Source: CAVSJA01 sp963728145 | GTDB taxonomy: Bacteria; Bacteroidota; Bacteroidia; Chitinophagales; Chitinophagaceae | Reading direction: 5' to 3' | DNA: 64,000 bases | NCBI GenBank assembly: GCA_963728145.1 | Contig: CAVSJA010000006.1 | Span: forward strand, 310,001 to 374,000 | Shown: piece by piece, positions 1-9,246 of the stretch | Layout of the letters: each line of letters opens with the position of its first letter | Numbering within the stretch: position 1 is the stretch's first letter | Made by a program: the position numbers and the translations under genes | The notes under the pieces: generated by a model | Told to the model about the DNA's origin: nothing | What the model saw: the letters and a program-made list of their open reading frames with translations, nothing else | Databases searched by the model: none

Positions 1-593
1 TGAATGACGATATCGTAGAAGGCGGAGGCGGGTTTGGAACGCATCCCCATGATAATATGGAGATCGTTTCAATACCGCTTAATGGTGCATTGGCGCATAA
101 GGATAGTACGGGAACTGATGGGATCATTCAAACAGGAGATGTGCAGATCATGAGTGCGGGTTCCGGCATTCGTCACTCTGAATACAACAACTCAAAGACC
201 AATCCGGTAAACTTTTTACAGATCTGGGTATTTCCGAAGGAAAAGAATATCAAACCACATTATGCGCAGAAAAATTTTGATGCTTCAGACAGAAAAAATC
301 AATGGCAGGTAGTTGTGAGTCCGGATGAAGCTGAAGGTGGAGTTTGGATCAACCAGGATTCTCGTTTTGCATTAACCATACTGGATAAAGGAAAAAGCAT
401 TGGGTTCAGTCCAAAGTACAAAGGCAGTGGAGTTTATTTCTTTGTGATTGAAGGTTCAGTTGAAGTTGAAGGAAAAAAACTTAACAGGCGTGACGCAGTT
501 GGGATTGTCGGTCTAGATAATATGACTATCGCTGCCGTTTCGGATGCCGAGATTTTGGCGATAGAAGTGCCGATGATAGGTGAAGAGAATTAG
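1..593 (+). CDS. Pirin family protein (5' end outside window)
   Basis: The reading frame is open from base 3, upstream of the first ATG at 57, so the true start lies before the window and only the C-terminal ~197 residues are present. The visible part begins with a glycine-rich stretch followed by GTHPHDNMEI, then LNGALAHKDS and SAGSGIRHSE; these are the cupin metal-ligand motifs (HPH, H, and E) of the pirin N-terminal domain. The second cupin half continues to the stop. Family members are cytoplasmic iron-binding bicupins, and some (YhaK/YhhW type) have quercetin 2,3-dioxygenase activity; the substrate here cannot be told. The stop is followed directly by a word-repeat array shared with the convergent downstream gene. 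Confidence 0.9.
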   Translation, partial: NDDIVEGGGGFGTHPHDNMEIVSIPLNGALAHKDSTGTDGIIQTGDVQIMSAGSGIRHSEYNNSKTNPVNFLQIWVFPKEKNIKPHYAQKNFDASDRKNQWQVVVSPDEAEGGVWINQDSRFALTILDKGKSIGFSPKYKGSGVYFFVIEGSVEVEGKKLNRRDAVGIVGLDNMTIAAVSDAEILAIEVPMIGEEN

Positions 594-596
594 TAA

Positions 597-758
597 TGGG
601 CAATAGGCAATGGGCAATGGGCAAGGGGCAATAGGCAAAAGGCAATGAGCAATAGGCATTTCTTTAATACAAACGACTTTTGCAATTCAACTTTGCCAAT
701 TGCCTATTGCCAATTGCCTATTGTCCATTGCCCATTGCCCATTGCCCATTGCCTATTG
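597..758. repeat. Inverted word-repeat array (GGCAATG / CATTGCC)
   Basis: The left half consists of repeated words such as GGGCAATGGGCAATAGGCAA. After a ~40-base spacer the right half carries the complementary words TTGCCTATTGCCCATTGCCC. The two halves could fold into a long imperfect hairpin between two convergent genes, so a bidirectional terminator role is plausible. The right half runs into the coding end of the L,D-transpeptidase-like gene and supplies its last two codons and stop. Confidence 0.8.
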
Positions 759-1385
759 CTCATATATCCAAAGCAAAACCGGTTTTTGCTTTTTCTTGAT
801 TATCCCGGCTAGTTCCTGAAGAAATGCGGGCGAAACGGTAGGACATCCTTCACTCTGGCAAAGGGGTAAGGGGTGAACCTCATTATCGGGTACACACTCA
901 TGTGAATGAAGAACAACATATCTCCTGAAAGCATTGCTATTGCTGCTATCCAGCCCATGTAGTTTAAAGGCTAACCCAAATTCTCCCTGGTACGAATCAC
1001 CAATCTTGTAGCGACCAAGCGAGGTACAACCACAACCTACTTTATTACCATATTCCCTTCCGTTAAGCCAGGTTTTCTTGCAATTGCCATGAGTTACCAG
1101 GCCACTGTTTAAAACCGAATCTTTTTGAAGGTCGATGACAAAGAAGCGTTTCTTACCTGATTCTTCACTCATGTCAATGAGAAAGCATATAGTTGAATCG
1201 AATTTCTTTGACTTTGCGAATCGTTTTGCTTCATCAGATTTAACAAGGATCTTATCCAGCAGGAGCTTGTTAGTTGTCAGATAAAAGTCGTTCGACTTTT
1301 CCTTATGAAACCGGGAGTAATACCAGGCGGCACTGGCTAAGATAAATACGAGAAAGACGGAAAAGAATAAAAGGAACTTCTTCAT
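753..1385 (-). CDS. L,D-transpeptidase-like protein (YkuD_2 type)
   Basis: A 210-aa protein with an N-terminal hydrophobic segment (residues ~3-22, with no obvious cleavage site), so probably an inner-membrane-anchored periplasmic protein. The C-terminal half carries the catalytic signature of murein L,D-transpeptidase-like domains: VLHSHECVP (His) followed by CQSEGCPTVSP (Ser-x-Gly-Cys-Pro, Cys as nucleophile). An upstream GCGCTSLGRYKIG segment also fits the fold. Members cross-link or trim peptidoglycan, but the YkuD_2 branch is poorly characterised, so the substrate is inferred. The gene stands alone between a hairpin upstream and the word-repeat array downstream. Confidence 0.8.
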   Translation of the reverse strand: MKKFLLFFSVFLVFILASAAWYYSRFHKEKSNDFYLTTNKLLLDKILVKSDEAKRFAKSKKFDSTICFLIDMSEESGKKRFFVIDLQKDSVLNSGLVTHGNCKKTWLNGREYGNKVGCGCTSLGRYKIGDSYQGEFGLAFKLHGLDSSNSNAFRRYVVLHSHECVPDNEVHPLPLCQSEGCPTVSPAFLQELAGIIKKKQKPVLLWIYEQ

Positions 1386-1387
1386 AA

Positions 1388-1420
1388 AAAGCAGTTAAGC
1401 ATCCATGACAGATGCTTAAC
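1388..1420 (-). terminator. Intrinsic terminator of the upstream secreted-protein genes
   Basis: On the minus strand GTTAAGCATC and GATGCTTAAC form a perfect 10-bp stem around a 7-base loop, followed within a few bases by TTTTT. It lies just after the 1473..2039 gene and just before the start codon of the L,D-transpeptidase-like gene, so it should separate the two units. Confidence 0.65.
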
Positions 1421-1472
1421 GCTTCCTCTTCCACACTATGCGGACCCAATCGTTAAACTATTTTGAAAAATT

Positions 1473-2039
1473 TTAACGGTCTATGCCAAATGCAAACGTT
1501 GCATAGGAGATATCTTTTTTGCCAGTTCCAGATGTCATCATCAAATTAACGAATCCATATTCACCCGGCTCGAGGGCTTTTTCGGGAACAAGAATGTATA
1601 TTCCTTCACTCGGATTTTTGACGAGGTAAGGAATTCCTTCAGCATTGTAGTCCGCCTTTGTTCCCATTGCACCCATACTTGTTATCGTTGCTTCTCGTAC
1701 GTTGTTCTTTGTTTTGAATTTGTATAGTCGAATGTAGTTTGTGGGATCGCCCATCGTTACGGACATTTTCATAGCAAATTGTGGCTGGCTATTGGGAACT
1801 CTTACAGAAGAGCTACTCCCCTCCATTTTATAAGCCGAAGATGAGCCGCCAAACCCGGCCAATTTCATCTTGTTAACCATTGTTACCTTGTCCTTTTCAA
1901 GGCTATTCAGATGATTGCTGTCACCGATGACATAGAGATGGTTCATCAATTCGGGCTTAAAAGCAGGTTCTCCATTGGTTTGTCCCTTAACGGTGATTGC
2001 CGTTAACAGTATCACGAAGGTTAGATATCTGGTGATCAT
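1473..2039 (-). CDS. Secreted protein of unknown function, paralogue of 2838..3473
   Basis: A 188-aa protein with a clear signal peptide (ITRYLTFVILLTAITVKGQ, cleavage after about residue 19). I do not recognise a named family. The C-terminal third contains PEKALEPGEYGFVNLM and ends ATFAFGIDR. The gene at 2838..3473 has the matching pattern (EPLEAGEYAFVWVKN, then TLYTFGIDW), and both have an internal segment on KLFRLTP or RLYKFKT, so the two are diverged paralogues flanking an outer-membrane barrel. The EPGEYGFV-type motif resembles the end of a beta-sandwich domain; this is inference. It is downstream of the barrel gene by 18 bases and probably co-transcribed. Confidence 0.7.
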   Translation of the reverse strand: MITRYLTFVILLTAITVKGQTNGEPAFKPELMNHLYVIGDSNHLNSLEKDKVTMVNKMKLAGFGGSSSAYKMEGSSSSVRVPNSQPQFAMKMSVTMGDPTNYIRLYKFKTKNNVREATITSMGAMGTKADYNAEGIPYLVKNPSEGIYILVPEKALEPGEYGFVNLMMTSGTGKKDISYATFAFGIDR

Positions 2040-2057
2040 AAATTATTAATTGAATGT

Positions 2058-2732
2058 TTAAAATCTTAACCCGGCGAATAATTGTACAACATTATTCTTT
2101 GCATCAACGGATGGAATAAAGCTAGGCATTGGTTCTCCGGGTGCGGGTGTTTTATACATATCTCCAAAGCTGACGTTATATTTGACTCCAATCAGCAAAT
2201 TTCTAATCGGATAAATTTCAATGCCCGCACCCAGGCCGTAATCAAACTTATTGTAGTAATCCATAATAGCACCGTAGGGATTGCTGCCCCCTGATGAAGT
2301 GGTACTGTCCGCTGATGCATTTAGCAAAAACGCCATTTGAAATCCAACCTGTAATTGCACAAAGCGCGTAATATTGATTCCCATTGACTGTGGAATAATC
2401 AAATAATTCAAATTCACATTCCCGGAATTGGTATTAGACTTGTAATTGTAGCCTTGCTTTGAATAGATCAATTCAGTCTTTGAGCTAATTATACTTTTTG
2501 AAGGAGGAGCAAGGAATACACCTACCATAAACCCGGTTTGATTGCTACTATTAATAGATTCAGCGTTCGTAACATTTGCGAAGTTTAATCCGGCTTTGAA
2601 TCCGATACCCTTTATTGGTTTTTTTTCTTTCTTCTGTTTTTCCTGCGTATTCCCCTGGTTGTTGGGGTCCTGGGACCGAACTACTGTACCGACAACAAGG
2701 ATAAGGCCCAGAAATATTATTATTTTTTTCAT
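2058..2732 (-). CDS. PorT-like outer-membrane beta-barrel protein
   Basis: A 224-aa protein with a signal peptide (residues 1-20, ending VVRSQ), a short charged linker rich in Lys and Gln, then alternating short amphipathic strands beginning GIGFKAGLNFANV and ending in VVQLFAGLRF with a terminal Phe. This is the layout of the Bacteroidota PorT / OMP_b-brl_2 family of small eight-strand barrels. Members sit in the outer membrane; PorT itself is linked to type IX secretion, but most paralogues have no known role. It is sandwiched between two related secreted proteins in the same direction, which suggests that the three products act together at the cell surface. Confidence 0.75.
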   Translation of the reverse strand: MKKIIIFLGLILVVGTVVRSQDPNNQGNTQEKQKKEKKPIKGIGFKAGLNFANVTNAESINSSNQTGFMVGVFLAPPSKSIISSKTELIYSKQGYNYKSNTNSGNVNLNYLIIPQSMGINITRFVQLQVGFQMAFLLNASADSTTSSGGSNPYGAIMDYYNKFDYGLGAGIEIYPIRNLLIGVKYNVSFGDMYKTPAPGEPMPSFIPSVDAKNNVVQLFAGLRF

Positions 2733-2837
2733 GATTTCTGATTTAGAAAAGGTTTATGATTTGGTGATTTCTCTTACTTTAAAGTACTACCTGTATTACC
2801 AAAGCCCAATAGAACAAAAGTTAGTTCCAGAGCGGTT

Positions 2838-3473
2838 TTAGTCGCTCCTTCTCCAGTCGATGCCGAATGTATAAAGCGTGAATTCCTGGGAATCCATATT
2901 TTTTACCCATACAAATGCATATTCCCCGGCTTCCAGTGGCTCCGCAAAAGTGATCATGTAATTCTCCGGAGAGATCATTTTTACGCTGAAGCTTACAGTT
3001 GTACTTCTTCCATCATCTTTATTATTGATTATTCCTTCTTTGGAGCTAACTGTCACTTCTCTTTTATCATTGGCAGGTGTTAGCCGGAAAAGCTTAACAT
3101 AAGTGGTGAGATCATTAACATCACCATTTGTTTTGATGAGGAAGTTGATGTTATTTTTGCTCACAAATCTCACTTTTGATGAGCCTCCGTCTGTGCTCAG
3201 AATCTGTTTGGCCCCCTGCAATCCAAGTGTTTTCTTCTTAGTATTCAACTTACCGGTATTGTTTTCAAGACGGATCAACCTGTTATCATCCTTGTCGAAA
3301 TAATAAGGTTGGTTAATGAATTCAGGAGTTGGCATTACAACAGGCTTCAATTTATCGGTTGCTGTTTGGGAACCGCTAATTGAAGCGGTTGATTTGACTG
3401 TATCTTTCTTGTTGGTCTGGCTTAGTGCGAGCAAACCATTCAATAGGATCAGGCTTAATAAAACGTATCGCAT
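2838..3473 (-). CDS. Secreted protein of unknown function, paralogue of 1473..2039
   Basis: A 211-aa protein with a signal peptide ending at about LLALSQ (residue 19), then a low-complexity Thr/Ser/Lys stretch. The C-terminal region (PENYMITFAEPLEAGEYAFVW, then FTLYTFGIDW) aligns by eye with the end of the 188-aa protein downstream. No catalytic motif is visible. As the first gene of a three-gene minus-strand set with the PorT-like barrel, it is likely to be exported to the periplasm or surface. The function is unknown. Confidence 0.7.
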   Translation of the reverse strand: MRYVLLSLILLNGLLALSQTNKKDTVKSTASISGSQTATDKLKPVVMPTPEFINQPYYFDKDDNRLIRLENNTGKLNTKKKTLGLQGAKQILSTDGGSSKVRFVSKNNINFLIKTNGDVNDLTTYVKLFRLTPANDKREVTVSSKEGIINNKDDGRSTTVSFSVKMISPENYMITFAEPLEAGEYAFVWVKNMDSQEFTLYTFGIDWRRSD

Positions 3474-3651
3474 AGAATTGATTTAACTGGTGGAAAAGGA
3501 TAAAAAGGCAGATACAAAATTTAGCTAAACAAATAAGCCAGACAATCCCGCCAATCCATGATTCTTCTATCCCCTGAAAGCGGGATTTTTAATAGGGGAA
3601 CATTATTGTGGATGCCAATACATTAATTTAGGAGAGTAATCGCTTCCTCGC

Positions 3652-5658
3652 ATGAGAAGAATCATTATTTTATGCGTTTGTTTTTTTTGCTTTATGGGAA
3701 TTACCTATTCCGGGTATTCACAAGATCAGGTCCTGGACAGTTTGCAAAGAGAAATTGCCAGGGCAGAAAATGATACGCTTAAATATTGGTGGATGATACA
3801 ACGTGCCAAACGGGAATACCGGCTAAAGAAAGAGGGCACGCTGGAAAAAATGATCAGGCTAAAGGAGGATTGCCAGGAGAAAAAATACTATAATGCCGGA
3901 GGAAATGCCGCTACCGCTGTAAGTGCAATCTATTTTGACAGGGGTGATTATATTAAATCAATTGTCTACGACGAGGAAGCATTAAAGATGTATTTGTCAC
4001 TACCTGAAGGTGATGACCGGAACTGGGGTGTGGCTGCATGCAATATCAACTTAGGAGGCACGTATTCGTTGATCAATGATTGGGATGGCGCGCAGCGTTC
4101 CTACTATGCAGGAATAGCAGAGCTCGAAAAGCAAAAAGATACTACCGCAATTAACGTTGGATATTTCAATCTTGCATTTCTTTTCATCGATATGCAGGAA
4201 TGGGATAAGGCTTACAGCTATATGTTGAAAGCAATTCAATTCAGGAAAGGCCGGGAGAATTATGATAATGCATTACAAACCACCGCAAGACTTGCAGCGA
4301 TTTGTTGCAAACTTGGGAGATTGAAAGAAGCTTCCAATTGGCTCAAGCAATGTGATAGCATATTACTCTTACCTGTAATTGATTTGGGAAGGCTCTATTA
4401 TCACAATGCGTATGGCGATTTTCATTTTGCTAACAATAATCTTGATCGGGCATTGGATTTTCACCGCGTCGCTTATCAATACGCATTGTTACGAGATGAT
4501 CCTTATTTTATTGTTGATGAAGAAAGGGAAATTGGAAAGATCCATCTGCTGCTCAACCGCCGGGATTCCGCTGAGTATTACCTGACGCGGGCATTCAATA
4601 TGGCAAAGCAGTACAATTATCTTCCCAAGGTTAGGGTGATACTAAATGATTGGTGTGATTATTATGTGGAGAATGGTCAGTACGAAAAAGCCTATGAATA
4701 CCGAACCTACCTGAATAAATTTACTGACAGTCTGACCAGTATTCAGAATCATAACCGGATTCTTTTGAATGACGCGAGATATCAAAGTGAGCGGAAGGAA
4801 AAACAGATTACTGAACTTGAACAGCAAAAAAAGATTCAGGCACTTTCCATTCGTCAGCAAGCAACATTCAATTATGTTTTGTTGGGAAGTCTGCTTGCAT
4901 TATTAATTATTGGTTTGCTAGCGTATCGTTACTATCGTAATAAGCAACTATTATTAAAACAAACCGAGCAATTGCAGGCCCAGCGCATCAGGGAATTGGA
5001 GAAGGAAAAGCAGCTGATCTCCATGAATTCTCTTTTAAAGGGACAGGAAGAGGAGAGGAGCCGAATGGCGCGCGATCTCCATGATGGATTGGGCGGCATG
5101 TTGTCTGGTGTAAAACTTTCACTTGAAGCTATGAAAGGAAATTATCTCATATCCGAAGACAATGCCAAATTGTTTACAAGGGCATTGGAGCAACTCGATA
5201 GTTCAATTGGCGAAATGCGCAGGGTTGCACACAATATGATGCCGGAAGCATTGGTAAGGCTTGGCCTCCCTCAGGCTGTACAAGATTATTGTGGTGGTGT
5301 GAATGAATCTAACCAATTAAAAGTGACTTGTCAGATTCATGGGATGGACGAAAGGTTGGATCCAACTACTGAAATTGTCGTGTACCGCATCATACAGGAA
5401 TTATTGAATAATATTGTGAAGCATGCGCAGGCCAGCGAGGCATTGGTACAGGTGATGCGGCAGGACAATCGACTTTCGATAACGGTTGAGGATAATGGGA
5501 AGGGATTTGATCCATCACTCGTATCAGCGCAAGGCGCAGGATTAAGCAATGTACGTTCGCGTGTCGATTATCTCAAAGGAGAGATGGATCTTCGCTCCGA
5601 ACCCGGAAAAGGTTGTTCAATTCATATCGAATGTAATCTTTCGCAGAATGAAGGATAA
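3652..5658 (+). CDS. TPR sensor histidine kinase (HisKA_3 type)
   Basis: A 668-aa protein: signal peptide (residues 1-23), a periplasmic region of tetratricopeptide-like helices (~50-360; for example DWDGAQRSYYAGIAEL and EWDKAYSYMLKAI), a coiled coil, a membrane segment (~405-425, YVLLGSLLALLIIGLLAY), a second coiled coil, then the dimerisation/phosphoacceptor motif MARDLHDGLGG with His477, and a HATPase domain with N-box (IIQELLNNIVKHA) and G-boxes (VEDNGKGFDP, GAGLSNVRSR). This is the NarL-partner kinase class. It overlaps the response regulator gene by 11 bases, which implies translational coupling. The signal sensed by the TPR region is unknown. Confidence 0.92.
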   Translation: MRRIIILCVCFFCFMGITYSGYSQDQVLDSLQREIARAENDTLKYWWMIQRAKREYRLKKEGTLEKMIRLKEDCQEKKYYNAGGNAATAVSAIYFDRGDYIKSIVYDEEALKMYLSLPEGDDRNWGVAACNINLGGTYSLINDWDGAQRSYYAGIAELEKQKDTTAINVGYFNLAFLFIDMQEWDKAYSYMLKAIQFRKGRENYDNALQTTARLAAICCKLGRLKEASNWLKQCDSILLLPVIDLGRLYYHNAYGDFHFANNNLDRALDFHRVAYQYALLRDDPYFIVDEEREIGKIHLLLNRRDSAEYYLTRAFNMAKQYNYLPKVRVILNDWCDYYVENGQYEKAYEYRTYLNKFTDSLTSIQNHNRILLNDARYQSERKEKQITELEQQKKIQALSIRQQATFNYVLLGSLLALLIIGLLAYRYYRNKQLLLKQTEQLQAQRIRELEKEKQLISMNSLLKGQEEERSRMARDLHDGLGGMLSGVKLSLEAMKGNYLISEDNAKLFTRALEQLDSSIGEMRRVAHNMMPEALVRLGLPQAVQDYCGGVNESNQLKVTCQIHGMDERLDPTTEIVVYRIIQELLNNIVKHAQASEALVQVMRQDNRLSITVEDNGKGFDPSLVSAQGAGLSNVRSRVDYLKGEMDLRSEPGKGCSIHIECNLSQNEG

Positions 5659-6274
5659 AATTGCTGTGCTGATCGTGGATGATCATCCAATGGTATTGGA
5701 AGGAATGAAGGTATTGCTTTCGGACATTTCATTTATCGATATTGCTGGTATGGCGAGCAATGCGTTTGACGCTATAGTCCTGTTGAAGGCAACGCCGGTT
5801 GATGTGGCCATACTCGATATCAATTTACCCGATATTAACGGCATTGAATTGTGCAAGAAGATCAGGATAGAATATCCATCGGTGAAAGTGCTTGCGATGA
5901 GTACGTTTAAGGAAAGAAGTTATATCTCTCAAATGATTCAAAATGGCGCTTCTGGCTACCTTGTGAAAAGCGCTTCGAAAGAAGAGATCACTGAGGCAAT
6001 CCTTTCTGCATACGAGGGGAAACTTTATTTAAGTCTCGATATCAGTTCTTCCTCTATTGATAAGGACACAGATACGGAAATGCCGGTGCTTTCACGAAGA
6101 GAAAAGGAAATTCTGCAACTGATTGCGGATGGAATGACGAATAACCAGATTGCGCAGAAATTATTTATTAGTCTTCATACGGTAGATACTCATCGAAAGA
6201 ATCTTCTCACGAAATGCAAGGTGAACAATACCGCGTCTTTGATCAAGATTGCGGTGAAGTATAACCTGGTGTGA
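5648..6274 (+). CDS. LuxR/NarL-family response regulator
   Basis: A 208-aa regulator. I chose the ATG at 5648 because MKDKIAVLIVDDHPMVLEG is the canonical receiver start; the frame is open ~100 bases further upstream, but that sequence lies inside the kinase gene and shows no receiver features. Receiver residues visible: D11/D12, phosphoacceptor D57 (ILDINLPD), and Lys in GYLVKSASK. The C-terminal LuxR helix-turn-helix reads LSRREKEILQLIADGMTNNQIAQKL followed by SLHTVDTHRKNL. It is the cognate partner of the TPR kinase by overlap. Targets are unknown. It ends 6 bases from the convergent fibre operon. Confidence 0.93.
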   Translation: MKDKIAVLIVDDHPMVLEGMKVLLSDISFIDIAGMASNAFDAIVLLKATPVDVAILDINLPDINGIELCKKIRIEYPSVKVLAMSTFKERSYISQMIQNGASGYLVKSASKEEITEAILSAYEGKLYLSLDISSSSIDKDTDTEMPVLSRREKEILQLIADGMTNNQIAQKLFISLHTVDTHRKNLLTKCKVNNTASLIKIAVKYNLV

Positions 6275-6280
6275 TAATTG

Positions 6281-7777
6281 CTACTCCCGTATAGTCTGGA
6301 CGATCATCTGGTTTGTTAAGGCGCAGGAGCAGGAAGCAGTTGCATTTAATAAACTTCCAAAGATCCTTGCCTGCAGGTTGATCGTATGAGTTCCTGAATT
6401 TGCTTTCATAAAAAACATTCCATTCACAGAAGTTGACTTGCCGCAGGTTATAGTGTAATCGTTGTCGTTGGGTAATGCCGAAAAACTTCCGGTCCCACTT
6501 GCTTTTATCTTAAGGACGGCGATGTTGCAGGAGCCGGCTGTCAAAACAATATTATATCTGACCAATACTATTGCCTGGGTAGAATTTGTGAAAGTGAAAC
6601 TCAAGCCAGGGATGTTTTGAAAGCCCGCAGTTAAAGTAATTGGTGAATTACTCACGGCTGAACCAATATTATCAAAAACATCTTTGTTGGGAGATACCCA
6701 GCTCGGCGCTGCGCTAATACCATTTGATTGAAGGATTGTTCCCGGCGTTCCTGTTGATCCTGCAAATTTCAGTGCACCGGTTACTGTATTCATACCAAAA
6801 CTCCATCCTACCCCCGATCCAAAAAATCCTACATAATCATCGTTTTCCATTCCAACAAAACCTACCGTATTATCGAAAGTGTTGTTAACCCAATATCCTG
6901 CAGTTGTAGCCAGCGAACCGCCACTTCGAATGAGCATTCTTCCACCTACGTCAAGTTTTCCATAAATAAAATCTATGAAGTCGGCAGGCTCTATTCCTAC
7001 GCCGACACCAGCTAAATGGTCATCTCCAATGATCAACTTGGAGTTGATCTTGCCGCCCCGGATATAAGTATATTCATTCGTCCCATAATTGAAGTGCGAG
7101 ATGTTTTGAGTTCCATAAAAATCAGCGGTAGAGTATCCACTCAGCCGTCCAACGTCAAATGCTGCGCCGGGAGCAGTGGTTCCTAATCCAACCGTTCCAT
7201 TAGAAACGATTCGCATATTCTCCGTGAAATTCGAACTGCTTCCATATCCCAGTGATATACGGGAGGGAAGAAAGGAAGGACCTTGATCGTTATGTATTTG
7301 TAGTCGATATGAATTTACGTCGATTCCATAATTATAATCCGAACTCTCCCCAAAGAAAATCGTTTTGGAGCTTATTTCAGATGCCATATGCAATGGAGCA
7401 AGAGAACTGTTACCAATGCCAAGGAAATGATTGAAATATCCATTGCCTGTTTGCCAATCGACTGCAAATCGATTGGTTCCATCCTGATAACGGTAAGTCA
7501 ATTGCGGATTACTATAAGCTAATCCCTCAGCTGAAGCAGAATGTTGAATGATGTATTGATTGGAAGGAACGAATAGGTTTGAGTTGTTCCAACGGAATTG
7601 ACCATTTGAAGAATCGAACGAAAGAAAAGAACTGCCTGGGGTAATTCCACCAACGCGAAAATTTCCAGCCACATGCAATTTTGCCTGGGGCAAACTGGTT
7701 CCAATGCCAATGTCAGACTGAGCGCTGACCATTAAAGCACCAAGTAGGTGACTGATTATAATTGTTATCGTTCTCAT
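6281..7777 (-). CDS. Fibre-like secreted protein, paralogue 3 of 3
   Basis: A 498-aa protein with a signal peptide (~residues 1-19). The N-terminal block IGIGTSLPQAKLHVAGNFRVGG is the phase-like repeat seen in phage tail fibres and Bacteroidota adhesin-like proteins (GIGTxxPxAKL). Further shared blocks with its two neighbours are LFVPSNQYIIQHSAS, the EYTYIRGGK block and VGVGIEP. The C-terminal ~130 residues form a separate beta-rich domain with many Ser/Thr and a Cys cluster (TASCSCALTNQ), perhaps a jelly-roll receptor-binding head (inference). It is the last gene of the fibre operon; its start overlaps the stop of the preceding gene by 4 bases (ATGA). Confidence 0.75.
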   Translation of the reverse strand: MRTITIIISHLLGALMVSAQSDIGIGTSLPQAKLHVAGNFRVGGITPGSSFLSFDSSNGQFRWNNSNLFVPSNQYIIQHSASAEGLAYSNPQLTYRYQDGTNRFAVDWQTGNGYFNHFLGIGNSSLAPLHMASEISSKTIFFGESSDYNYGIDVNSYRLQIHNDQGPSFLPSRISLGYGSSSNFTENMRIVSNGTVGLGTTAPGAAFDVGRLSGYSTADFYGTQNISHFNYGTNEYTYIRGGKINSKLIIGDDHLAGVGVGIEPADFIDFIYGKLDVGGRMLIRSGGSLATTAGYWVNNTFDNTVGFVGMENDDYVGFFGSGVGWSFGMNTVTGALKFAGSTGTPGTILQSNGISAAPSWVSPNKDVFDNIGSAVSNSPITLTAGFQNIPGLSFTFTNSTQAIVLVRYNIVLTAGSCNIAVLKIKASGTGSFSALPNDNDYTITCGKSTSVNGMFFMKANSGTHTINLQARIFGSLLNATASCSCALTNQMIVQTIRE

Positions 7778-9246
7778 TTATTCAAAATCTGGATGAACAT
7801 ACAGTCTAATGTTGGTCCCGTTGGATTGACTATTATTGGACCATCAATGGTAGATGCCATCATTTTTATTAAATGGTTGCCCGCGGTAGCAGGTATGATC
7901 AAAGTTCCCGTTACTGTTGCCTGGTTGCCCCCGACGAAGTGAATGCTTCTGGAGAAAATTGCACCGTCAACCACAACATCCAAAATTGTTGAGGTGGTCG
8001 GAAATTCTCCATGCATGAGAATGTTATAAGTGAAGAGAATATTTGCATTGGAAGAGGAAATGCTTACAAGTTTCGACATTCCTGTTAGGTCCACCGCAGT
8101 AGTTCCGTTTATGGTTTCCTGGGCAGCGATTCTAACTGTTGAAGTATTATTAAATAGCACGTTGGTTGGTGAAACCCATTTGGGATAACTGGAAGGGCCA
8201 TCCGATTTAAGTACCTGGCCTGCATTGCCCCAACGACTTTGCGCTACATACAGGGAACCATTAGTTGCATCCATTCTGAATTCAAGACCGCCGATATTGC
8301 AGAAGATTTGCAGGTAAGTAGGATAGTTAACGCTTGTTCCTACAAAGCCTCCTCCAGCCGGACTTGCGTCAGATCTTTGAAAACTGAGACCCAAATCAAT
8401 GTAATCTCCACCGCGACAACGCATTCTTCCTGCAACTTCAAACACTCCATCTGATAGTGTAGGCTCAATTCCAACACCGACCTTTCCGCCGGGGATATCA
8501 TTTAGTATTATTTTTTCTCCCCGGATATAAGTATACTCGTTAAATCCTTTATTGAAATATGAATTTCCGGGATTGCCTGTTCCTGCAGCGCTAAAGAAAG
8601 CGGCAGTTGCATTATTTAATCCTTTACGGACCTCGAGCCTTGATTGTGGATTATTCGTTCCGATTCCCATTCTTCCATCACCAACAAGTCGCACCAATTC
8701 GGTGAAGTTTGTGCTACTGCCATAACCAAACGTTATTGATGATTCCGGAAGATCAGTATGAATTTGCAATTGAGATGGCTGAATACCGATACCATAATTC
8801 GGGCCGGGTCCACCCCAAAAAATGATTTTTTCTCCGAATTCAGATGCAAAATGCAAACGAGATCCTGGATTGTTCCTGCCAATCCCAAGAAAACCTCCGA
8901 CGTATCCATCGCCATTAATCCAATTTGTAGCAAACTGTTTCAGACCGGATGCATTGCGATATTCAAGTTGTCCGCTATTATAATACAGCCCTTCATTCGT
9001 TGATGCTGAGTGCCGCATCAGCGCCTGGTTTGCTGGTACAAAAAGATTGGAGTTGTTCCAGTTAAAATTTCCCGTAGCTGAATCATAAAACAAATACGAG
9101 CTATTTGAAGTAATACCTCCGACTCGGAAGCTTTTCACTATGTCGAGCTTTGCCTGCGGAGAACTGGTTCCAATGCCAATATTCAATTGCGCAACAGCAT
9201 TGATATTGCAACCAACAAAACAAGCAAAAAAGAGTAAGAATTTCAT
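7774..9246 (-). CDS. Fibre-like secreted protein, paralogue 2 of 3
   Basis: A 490-aa protein built like its neighbours: signal peptide (ends about VGCNINAVAQ), then IGIGTSSPQAKLDIVKSFRVGG, a middle region with LFVPANQALMRHSAS, EYTYIRGEKIILNDIPGGK and VGVGIEP, and a distinct C-terminal beta-rich domain (from ~residue 360) ending LDCMFIQILNK. The middle region is well conserved among the three paralogues whereas the C-terminal domains differ, the pattern expected of a shared shaft with variable tips. Both ends overlap neighbouring genes by 4 bases, so translation of the three is probably coupled. No C-terminal type IX sorting domain is visible. Confidence 0.75.
   Translation of the reverse strand: MKFLLFFACFVGCNINAVAQLNIGIGTSSPQAKLDIVKSFRVGGITSNSSYLFYDSATGNFNWNNSNLFVPANQALMRHSASTNEGLYYNSGQLEYRNASGLKQFATNWINGDGYVGGFLGIGRNNPGSRLHFASEFGEKIIFWGGPGPNYGIGIQPSQLQIHTDLPESSITFGYGSSTNFTELVRLVGDGRMGIGTNNPQSRLEVRKGLNNATAAFFSAAGTGNPGNSYFNKGFNEYTYIRGEKIILNDIPGGKVGVGIEPTLSDGVFEVAGRMRCRGGDYIDLGLSFQRSDASPAGGGFVGTSVNYPTYLQIFCNIGGLEFRMDATNGSLYVAQSRWGNAGQVLKSDGPSSYPKWVSPTNVLFNNTSTVRIAAQETINGTTAVDLTGMSKLVSISSSNANILFTYNILMHGEFPTTSTILDVVVDGAIFSRSIHFVGGNQATVTGTLIIPATAGNHLIKMMASTIDGPIIVNPTGPTLDCMFIQILNK

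Noticed and set aside
597..758. CRISPR-like array
   Set aside because: Words are only ~7 bases, tandem and without spacers.
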